A stretch of DNA of 10,684 bases from CAYURR01 sp964446745 (GTDB lineage Bacteria > Bacillota > Clostridia > Lachnospirales > WQUN01), in contig CAYURR010000105.1 in the NCBI GenBank assembly GCA_964446745.1, positions 1 to 10,684 on the forward strand. Direction: 5' to 3'. This document shows, piece after piece, positions 5,527 through 10,684 of this stretch (position 1 is the stretch's first letter; every line of letters begins with the position of its first letter). Below the pieces are notes generated by a model that was not told the DNA's origin, ran no database searches, and saw only the letters and a program-made list of their open reading frames with translations. The position numbers and the translations under genes were made by a program.

Positions 5527-6458
5527 GGTGGCCGGAATTTATTAAACCAGGGGATACAATCGGGCTAGCTGCGCCTGCCGGGCCTGTTGAAGCCGAGGCT
5601 GTTGAGCGTGCGATCAAGTATCTGCAATCAAAGGGGTATAGGGTGGCGGTGGATCGTAAAGCGATTGGCCAGAGCGAGGCGTTGTCGTACCTTGCGGCCG
5701 ATGATTGGGCACGGGCGCAGGGATTTAACGCGCTCATTCGTGATCAAGAGGTCAAGGCTATTATTATGTTGCGCGGCGGATACGGCTGCCAGCGCATTTT
5801 ACCGCTTATAGATTATCGAGCGATAAGCGAAAATCCGAAATTTATTGCGGGATATAGTGATATAACCGCGCTGCATACGGCGATCCATAACAACTGCGGG
5901 CTAGTGACCCTTCACGCGCCGATGGCGGCTGTTGAGTTTACGCGCGAAAATATCGGTCAGGATGATTCGGAGCGTTCGTTCTGGGCGCATATAACAGGCT
6001 GTCTAAGGCAAGATATTTGCTGTGGGCAGCCTGTTTTCGCATATAATGCAGGGGCGGTGAGCGCAGAGGTCGTGGGTGGGAATTTGACGTTGATCTGTTC
6101 GTCGCTTGCGACGCCGTTCGAGATCGTCACGAAGAATAGGATACTATTCATCGAGGACATAGACGAAGCACCATATCGCATCGACCGTATGCTGCTGCAG
6201 CTGCGGTATGCGGGTAAGCTTGCGGATTGTGCGGGGTTTATAATAGGAGGCTTTACGGGCTGCGGAGAGGATGCAAGTGGCAAAAACGAGGAGTTGGATC
6301 GGATCATTTGCGAATATATCTTGGCCGAAGGCAAGCAAGTGATACATGGATTTCCGTGCGGGCATATGTCGCCTAATATCACATTGCCGCTTGGCGCGAG
6401 GATCACGATAATAGCACATGAAGACGGCAGCGGGAGGATCATGCTTGAGGATCGGTAA
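5523..6458 (+). CDS. ykfA: LD-carboxypeptidase (peptidase family S66)
   Basis: This 311-residue cytoplasmic serine peptidase would cut the L,D bond before the terminal D-Ala of murein tetrapeptides. Visible family landmarks are APAGPV (17-22), RGGYG (84-88), the nucleophile elbow GYSD with Ser112, HAP (131-133), GGNL (185-188), EDIDEAPYRIDR with Glu211 as the likely triad Glu, and GFPCGH with His281 as the triad His. All three catalytic residues are present. The reading frame stays open upstream to 5436. ATG 5523 is chosen because it fits the family N-terminus, has GGGGA 7 bp before it, and overlaps the ykfB stop as ATGA, implying translational coupling. The length is normal for the family. 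LdcA/MccF-type immunity proteins share this fold, but the ykfB and ykfC neighbours favour muropeptide recycling. Confidence 0.92.
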   Translation: MRWPEFIKPGDTIGLAAPAGPVEAEAVERAIKYLQSKGYRVAVDRKAIGQSEALSYLAADDWARAQGFNALIRDQEVKAIIMLRGGYGCQRILPLIDYRAISENPKFIAGYSDITALHTAIHNNCGLVTLHAPMAAVEFTRENIGQDDSERSFWAHITGCLRQDICCGQPVFAYNAGAVSAEVVGGNLTLICSSLATPFEIVTKNRILFIEDIDEAPYRIDRMLLQLRYAGKLADCAGFIIGGFTGCGEDASGKNEELDRIICEYILAEGKQVIHGFPCGHMSPNITLPLGARITIIAHEDGSGRIMLEDR

Positions 6459-6491
6459 ACGGAAATAATTATAGAAGAAACGGAGGTAGAT

Positions 6492-7322
6492 ATGTATAAG
6501 AAGGTAGTGGTGATGGCGGCGGTCGCGGCTGTAAAAACGCAACCGGAGATACACGCGGAGCTCGCGGATGAACTGCTGTACGGTATGGAGGCTGAACTGC
6601 ACGAGGACTGCGGGGCATGGGTATATTTACAAAGCTTCTATGGATATAAGGGCTATGTGCAGAAATCGGACCTGACAACAGCCGGGATCCGGGGAAGCTT
6701 AATGATCGTGAATAACACGGCTGCGGATGTATTGAGCGAGCCCGAAGTGGAGTCCGAATGCCTGATGACATTGACACGCGGTTGCATAGTCGATGTGGCT
6801 GGGGAAGGGGAGGGGACCGGTAGGGGAGTGGTGAACCCGGACTGGGTACGGATTGTATGCCTGGGTACGGGTAAGACGGGGTATATAAGGAGAGCGTTTC
6901 TGTCTCCATATACAAAGCCCGAATGGGATCGGGCTGTACTACATAAAGGCAATAGCCGTGCTACCATAGCATTGCGCAGGGCAATCATAGATTCGGCCAT
7001 GATGTATATCGGCACACAATACCGATGGGGAGGCAAGACACCGCTCGGTATCGATTGCTCGGGGTTGTGCTCGATGGCATATATGCTGAACGGGATCATC
7101 ATCTATAGGGACGCAAAGATCGTTGACGGCTACGCTATAAAAAAAATCCCCGCCGAATATATCCGGCCAGGGGATCTGATTTATACAAAGGGACACGTGT
7201 CTATGTATATACAAAACGACAAGATCCTCCATTCGTCCGTGAAGGGCAACGGCGTAAAGATCACAGACATCGATGTGATAGGGGAACCCTATGCGATCGG
7301 AAGCGCTTTTTCAAAGGGCTGA
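6492..7322 (+). CDS. ykfC: NlpC/P60 gamma-D-Glu-L-diamino acid endopeptidase
   Basis: This 276-residue cysteine peptidase should cleave between D-Glu and the diamino acid in peptides with a free N-terminal L-Ala, releasing L-Ala-D-Glu for YkfB. Residues about 1-140 form SH3b-like segments (VKTQPEIHAELADELLYG, YGYKGYVQKSDL, KTGYIRRAFL). The C-terminal NlpC/P60 domain contains YRWGGKTPLGIDCSGL with Cys189, then His235 (GHVSMYI) and His247 (ILHSS). Asp188 beside the Cys matches the YkfC residue that binds the free amino group of L-Ala. The His-to-His spacing (12) equals that of structurally known YkfC. The SH3b part begins almost at residue 1 with no signal peptide, so the enzyme is probably cytoplasmic. 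ATG 6492 has GGAGGT (6482-6487). Its 3' end overlaps the convergent radical SAM gene by 34 bp. Confidence 0.9.
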   Translation: MYKKVVVMAAVAAVKTQPEIHAELADELLYGMEAELHEDCGAWVYLQSFYGYKGYVQKSDLTTAGIRGSLMIVNNTAADVLSEPEVESECLMTLTRGCIVDVAGEGEGTGRGVVNPDWVRIVCLGTGKTGYIRRAFLSPYTKPEWDRAVLHKGNSRATIALRRAIIDSAMMYIGTQYRWGGKTPLGIDCSGLCSMAYMLNGIIIYRDAKIVDGYAIKKIPAEYIRPGDLIYTKGHVSMYIQNDKILHSSVKGNGVKITDIDVIGEPYAIGSAFSKG

Positions 7323-8668
7323 GCAATCTCAAAGGGCTGAGCAATCTCAAACGGACGAGATAACTCAGAAGGTTGAGATTTCTCGAGCGGTAGTGCCAGG
7401 GGCTGTGCCCCAGGTAATGCGGAAGCCGGGGACATCGGTAGCTCGAGCTGCGTATATCCATCGCCGATCGTGTTTTCGACGAGACGGGATTCGATGATGT
7501 CGGGTACCATGGCTACCTTCATCTGCATCTTTCCGTTGACCGTGATAAAGTAGCGTGCGCGCTTTAGCACCACCCCGAGCTTTTTGAGGGTCTCGAATGT
7601 AAGCTTTGAGGCGCGTCGAGCCTCGAGTATCCGACGAGCCGAGATCATACCGATGCCCGGTACGCGCAAAAGCATACGGTAATCGGCCTTGTTTATCTCG
7701 ACGGGAAACTGATCCAAATGCTTGATGGCCCATTGACACTTGGGGTCCATCTGCAGGTTCAGGTTTTCGTCGGGGTGTGAGAGTATCTCCGAGGCTGTGA
7801 ACCCGTAGAAGCGCATGAGCCAATCGGCTTGATAGATCCTATGCTCGCGCAGAAGCGGCGGGTTGACGGTCGGTAGCTTTGGATTGGTGTTTGCGACCGG
7901 TGTGTATGCGGAGTAAAACACACGCTTCAATTTGTATTGCTTATATAAACCCTCGGCCAAATGAACGATGCGTTGATCGCTCTCGGGTGTGGCGCCTATG
8001 ATCATCTGTGTACTCTGACCCGCGGGCACAAACGCGCGCGCATGCTTAAACAGCGCCACCTCCTCCTTGCCTCTGATAATGGAATCCTTTAGTTGCTTCA
8101 TGGGTTCTAATATAGAGGCTTTTGTTTTGTCCGGCGCAAACTGCTTGAGGCTGTCCTCGGACGGCAGCTCGATGTTTACGCTCATGCGGTCCGCGAGTAA
8201 GCCCGTCTGCGCCAACAGATCCTGATCTGCGCCCGGGATAGCCTTGACATGGATGTAACCGCCGAACTTGTATTCCTCCCGTACGAGTTTTAGCACTTTA
8301 TAGATCAGTTCCATTGTGTGATTAGGGTTTTTGATGATCGCAGAGCTCAGAAACAAGCCCTCTATATAGTTGCGGCGGTAAAAATTCATCGTGAGCTCCG
8401 CAACCTCCCATGGCGTAAACGATGCACGCGGCAGGTCGTTTGAACGACGGTTTGCGCAGTATTGGCAGTCGTATATACAGACATTTGAAAGCAGGACCTT
8501 AAGCAGTGAGATGCAACGTCCATCTGACGCAAAGCTGTGGCATATGCCGCAGGCCTCCGCAGAACCCAATGTGCCCCTACTGCCGGAACGTGAAACGCCG
8601 CTCGAGGTGCATGCCACATCAAACTGTGCTGCAGCGGATAAAATTTTTAATTTTTCAAATATATCCAT
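7289..8668 (-). CDS. Radical SAM protein, putative DNA modification/repair family
   Basis: This 459-residue protein has the CX3CX2C cluster site Cys64-Cys68-Cys71 (CIYDCQYC) within a strongly typical block GRCISLLKVLLSNVCIYDC, preceded by Cys40, Cys43 and Cys52. A helix-hairpin-helix segment lies at about 323-353 (MLLRVPGIGMISARRI), which suggests DNA contact. This matches the family annotated as putative DNA modification/repair radical SAM protein (TIGR03916), whose reaction is unknown and which usually sits beside a uracil-DNA-glycosylase-like partner (TIGR03915). No partner is in this window. The frame is open up to 8827, but ATG 8668 is chosen because it gives the family N-terminus (MDIFEKLKIL) and has GGGGAG 7 bp upstream (8676-8681). 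The last 29 residues are hexapeptide repeats (EIAQPF type), an unusual tail overlapping the 3' end of ykfC. Confidence 0.88.
   Translation of the reverse strand: MDIFEKLKILSAAAQFDVACTSSGVSRSGSRGTLGSAEACGICHSFASDGRCISLLKVLLSNVCIYDCQYCANRRSNDLPRASFTPWEVAELTMNFYRRNYIEGLFLSSAIIKNPNHTMELIYKVLKLVREEYKFGGYIHVKAIPGADQDLLAQTGLLADRMSVNIELPSEDSLKQFAPDKTKASILEPMKQLKDSIIRGKEEVALFKHARAFVPAGQSTQMIIGATPESDQRIVHLAEGLYKQYKLKRVFYSAYTPVANTNPKLPTVNPPLLREHRIYQADWLMRFYGFTASEILSHPDENLNLQMDPKCQWAIKHLDQFPVEINKADYRMLLRVPGIGMISARRILEARRASKLTFETLKKLGVVLKRARYFITVNGKMQMKVAMVPDIIESRLVENTIGDGYTQLELPMSPASALPGAQPLALPLEKSQPSELSRPFEIAQPFEIAQPFEKALPIA
7311..7382. repeat. 18-bp tandem repeat across the convergent gene ends
   Basis: Two identical 18-bp units (7311-7328 and 7329-7346, tcaaagggctgagcaatc) are followed by two decayed units (7347-7364 and 7365-7382). 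On the minus strand they encode the hexapeptide repeats at the end of the radical SAM protein. On the plus strand the first unit supplies the last codons and the TGA stop of ykfC, and each perfect unit contains a TGA in the same position. Confidence 0.85.
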
Positions 8669-8704
8669 CGAAAAGCTCCCCGAACAATTGTTTGATATCG
8701 ACTC

Positions 8705-8733
8705 GTTATACCATGATATTGGAATGTTTGCAA
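8705..8733 (-). promoter_or_regulatory. Probable promoter of the radical SAM gene
   Basis: On the minus strand TTGCAA (8728-8733) precedes TATAAC (8705-8710) by 17 bp, matching four and five of six consensus positions. The leader to the ATG at 8668 would be about 30 nt and includes a 10-bp palindrome, AACAATTGTT (8683-8692). Confidence 0.5.
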
Positions 8734-8794
8734 GTGTTTTCGTATATAGTTTGGTTGACATAAAAAGTGCATGAATTAATATACAGAATATTAT

Positions 8795-8823
8795 TTGACT
8801 CGTGCAAAATTGTATGATAGTAT
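8795..8823 (+). promoter_or_regulatory. Probable sigma-A-type promoter of the solute-binding protein gene
   Basis: TTGACT (8795-8800), a 17-bp spacer and TAGTAT (8818-8823) form a good promoter, with transcription expected near 8830. A second TTGACA lies upstream at 8755-8760 but lacks a well-spaced strong -10 (TAATAT at 8777-8782 gives a 16-bp spacer), so a second start is possible but weaker. Confidence 0.6.
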
Positions 8824-8824
8824 G

Positions 8825-8850
8825 CAATTGTTACAATAAAATAACAATTG
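8825..8850 (+). promoter_or_regulatory. Perfect 9-bp inverted repeat, candidate operator
   Basis: CAATTGTTA (8825-8833) and TAACAATTG (8842-8850) are separated by 8 bp. The repeat would straddle the transcription start of the solute-binding protein gene, and its last G is the first base of the GGAGG ribosome binding site (8850-8854). It could be a repressor operator, as is common for sugar-uptake genes. As RNA it could form a weak A/U-rich hairpin next to the ribosome site. Confidence 0.45.
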
Positions 8851-8862
8851 GAGGAATTGGTT

Positions 8863-10611
8863 TTGAAAGCAAAGAAAGCATATTTGGCGGCTGCTTTGGC
8901 AGTAACCATGCTGTTTGGTACAGTTGCGTGTGCGTCAACAAATAAGCAACCTGCACCTGCGGCTCAGCCCGCAACCAATGCGACCACCGAAACAAAAGAG
9001 GAAACCAAGGAAGAAACAAACACAGCTGATGTTCAGACCGCTACAGCGGACGATATCATGACCCCTTACGGCAGATATCCTGAGACATTGGTTATGACGA
9101 CAGCGAAGCGTTCTTCATCACAGCCTAACTTCGTAGCAGGCGAGGATGTCGAGAACAACGCAATGACAAAGTACATATTAGACAAGGTCAATGTACAGAT
9201 AAAGGTTGACTGGGAAGTAGAAGGCGCTGAGTTCCCGAATAAGCTCGCGCTGATGCTCACATCCGGTTCTCTGCCCGATATGTTTACACTGGGCGCAGGG
9301 GATTATCTTCTGTACAGACAGTTAGTTGAAAACGATCTGCTCGCAGACCTGAAGCCGGGTTATGATGCATGCGCAAGCGACTATATGAAGAATGCGTTTG
9401 CTACATATGAGGGCAGAAACCTTCAGCCGTTTGAAGAAGACGGTAAGCTGCTGGCATTGGCAGGCGGCCGTTACGGTTATGAGCACAACCTCGCGTGGAT
9501 CAGAACAGACTGGCTCGAAAAGGCAGGTATGTCCGCTCCTAAGACTGTAGCCGATATCGAGGCTCTTTTGACCGCTTGGAAAAACAATCCTCCGGTTGAG
9601 AACTATGCCGGTTTGGTCCTGAATGCTAAGTATGTAGCAGGTGTATACGACATGTATTCGTCGTCACCGATCATGGCTACATTTGGCGCATACCCGGGTG
9701 CTTGGGTAAAGGATGATAAGGGCGAAGTCATCTGGGGTTCAACAGCTCCTCAGGTTAAAGAAGGCTTGGCTGTTCTTGCTGACTGGTACAGCAAGGGCCT
9801 TATCGACAAGCAATTCGCAACCCGTACAGCGGGCGGCGCTACCGACGCGCTTGTAACAGGCGGTCAGGCTGGTTTTGCATTCGTTCCCTGGTGGTATGTA
9901 TACACAATCGGTGATTTCCCGAAGAACTTCCCGGAAGCGAAGGATGCGTTCAATGTTTACAACACACCGGTTGACGCTAACGGCAAGTACAACATTATGT
10001 TCCCGGGCGCTGCAGGCGACTACATAATGGTAAGAAAGGGATATTCCAATCCTGAAGCAATCTACAAAGTCATCAACTGCGAATTCGATATGTGGAGACA
10101 GTTTGATGAAGAGGGCGGAAATCTCATTAAGCCCAACAGAGACAATAACGTAAGCTGGACATATATGTTCCCGACCAGCGGATTTAACATCGAGCCTTCA
10201 ACATGTATCCCGGATATCGGCAAGCTCTCAAAGGCTTATGTCGAGACAGGATCGGATAACGGCGTAGATCCGGGCAACCCGATGAACGTCGATATGGCAT
10301 TACGCGCTATGCAGTATTCAAAGGATCACGAAGTTACAGGTATGAACTGGATTGATTACTATGGAAGGTATGTTGCATCCAATATGATGACACTGCCTGA
10401 GGTAGTGGTTCACTATCCTGAATACTATTTCGTAACCGAGTCCATGGCGGATCTGAAACCAAATCTTGAAACTCTTGAGCAAACAACATTCTTGAAGATC
10501 GTAACAGGCGAACTGCCGGTAGATGCGTTTGATAAATTCGTATCAGACTGGTATGCACAGGGCGGTCAGACAATGACTGATGAAGTCAGAGCAATGGTAG
10601 CTGCTCAATAA
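8863..10611 (+). CDS. ABC transporter solute-binding lipoprotein, oligosaccharide type
   Basis: This 582-residue lipoprotein would capture an extracellular sugar or oligosaccharide and hand it to an ABC importer. It has a lysine-rich start and hydrophobic core, then a lipobox ending GTVAC with Cys23 as the lipid-modified residue. An Ala/Pro/Thr/Glu linker (about 24-60) leads to the binding domain, which includes SGSLPDMF, a LAWIRTDWLEKAG segment and a C-terminal DKFVSDWYAQGG. The size and motifs fit the large LplA/YtcQ-like family rather than the 400-residue maltose-binding type. TTG 8863 is chosen because GGAGG (8850-8854) lies 8 bp before it; the frame reaches TTG 8848, but that lies upstream of and runs into the ribosome site. 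Permease genes are not in the window and may follow. The substrate cannot be inferred. Confidence 0.88.
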   Translation: MKAKKAYLAAALAVTMLFGTVACASTNKQPAPAAQPATNATTETKEETKEETNTADVQTATADDIMTPYGRYPETLVMTTAKRSSSQPNFVAGEDVENNAMTKYILDKVNVQIKVDWEVEGAEFPNKLALMLTSGSLPDMFTLGAGDYLLYRQLVENDLLADLKPGYDACASDYMKNAFATYEGRNLQPFEEDGKLLALAGGRYGYEHNLAWIRTDWLEKAGMSAPKTVADIEALLTAWKNNPPVENYAGLVLNAKYVAGVYDMYSSSPIMATFGAYPGAWVKDDKGEVIWGSTAPQVKEGLAVLADWYSKGLIDKQFATRTAGGATDALVTGGQAGFAFVPWWYVYTIGDFPKNFPEAKDAFNVYNTPVDANGKYNIMFPGAAGDYIMVRKGYSNPEAIYKVINCEFDMWRQFDEEGGNLIKPNRDNNVSWTYMFPTSGFNIEPSTCIPDIGKLSKAYVETGSDNGVDPGNPMNVDMALRAMQYSKDHEVTGMNWIDYYGRYVASNMMTLPEVVVHYPEYYFVTESMADLKPNLETLEQTTFLKIVTGELPVDAFDKFVSDWYAQGGQTMTDEVRAMVAAQ

Positions 10612-10653
10612 TAATGCAAATATAACAAGTGTTTGCGTCCGCAGGATATATTA

Positions 10654-10684
10654 AAGCCACTAAGGGCGTTCCTCTTAGTGGCTT
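10654..10684 (+). terminator. Hairpin after the solute-binding protein gene, cut by window end
   Basis: A perfect 11-bp stem (arms 10654-10664 and 10674-10684, 9-nt loop) starts 42 bp after the stop. The window ends on the last paired base, so any T run is out of view. It could be a full terminator, or a leaky one between the binding-protein gene and permease genes. Confidence 0.6.

Noticed and set aside
5523..6458. MccF-like microcin immunity protein
   Set aside because: It shares the S66 fold and catalytic triad, but its place between ykfB and ykfC points to muropeptide degradation.
5957..6602. Long minus-strand frames opposite ykfA and ykfC
   Set aside because: They are shadows of well-supported genes, with compositions typical of antisense frames and no start signals.
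7311..7382. CRISPR-like short repeats
   Set aside because: The 18-bp units are directly adjacent with no spacers and are translated as protein repeats.
8391..8774. Plus-strand open frame of 127 codons opposite the radical SAM gene
   Set aside because: It lies antisense to strongly conserved radical SAM codons, lacks a ribosome binding site, and its product has no recognisable features.

Overview
The window looks like chromosomal DNA of a Gram-positive member of the Bacillota, most likely the Clostridia. The grounds are strong GGGAGGTGA-type ribosome binding sites, GTG and TTG starts, an S-layer-homology (SLH) surface protein, a lipoprotein sugar-binding protein of the large LplA/YtcQ type, and small proteins resembling the Firmicutes families DUF1659 and DUF2922. 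No mobile element, CRISPR array or RNA gene is visible. The genus cannot be fixed from the sequence.

Layout. Positions 88-2199 (minus) encode a secreted 703-residue protein with degenerate SLH motifs, a beta-helix-like segment, a long Pro/Thr linker and an unrecognised C-terminal domain. Facing away from it, positions 2374-4294 (plus) hold eight very small genes (61-76 codons) in one tightly spaced run ending at a strong terminator. They alternate DUF1659-like and DUF2922-like. They are best read as a four-gene module duplicated in tandem: gene 1 matches 5, 2 matches 6, 3 matches 7 and 4 matches 8, with a start-to-start period of about 1 kb. This is the most unusual part of the window.

Positions 4426-7322 (plus) form a three-gene muropeptide-degradation operon in the order ykfB (L-Ala-D/L-Glu epimerase), ykfA (LD-carboxypeptidase, S66) and ykfC (NlpC/P60 gamma-D-Glu-diamino acid endopeptidase). 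Together the enzymes would remove D-Ala from a tetrapeptide, cut L-Ala-D-Glu from the diamino acid, and epimerise the dipeptide to L-Ala-L-Glu so that ordinary peptidases can use it. No signal peptide is seen on any of them, and no transporter gene is present here.

Convergent with ykfC, and overlapping its 3' end by 34 bp, is a radical SAM protein of the putative DNA modification/repair family (7289-8668, minus). It has a helix-hairpin-helix segment and an unusual repeat-built tail. Its usual partner gene is absent from the window. Divergent from it, positions 8863-10611 (plus) encode a lipoprotein ABC solute-binding protein starting at TTG. It sits behind a good sigma-A-type promoter and a perfect 9-bp inverted repeat. 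The window ends inside a hairpin just downstream of that gene, probably a terminator or attenuator.
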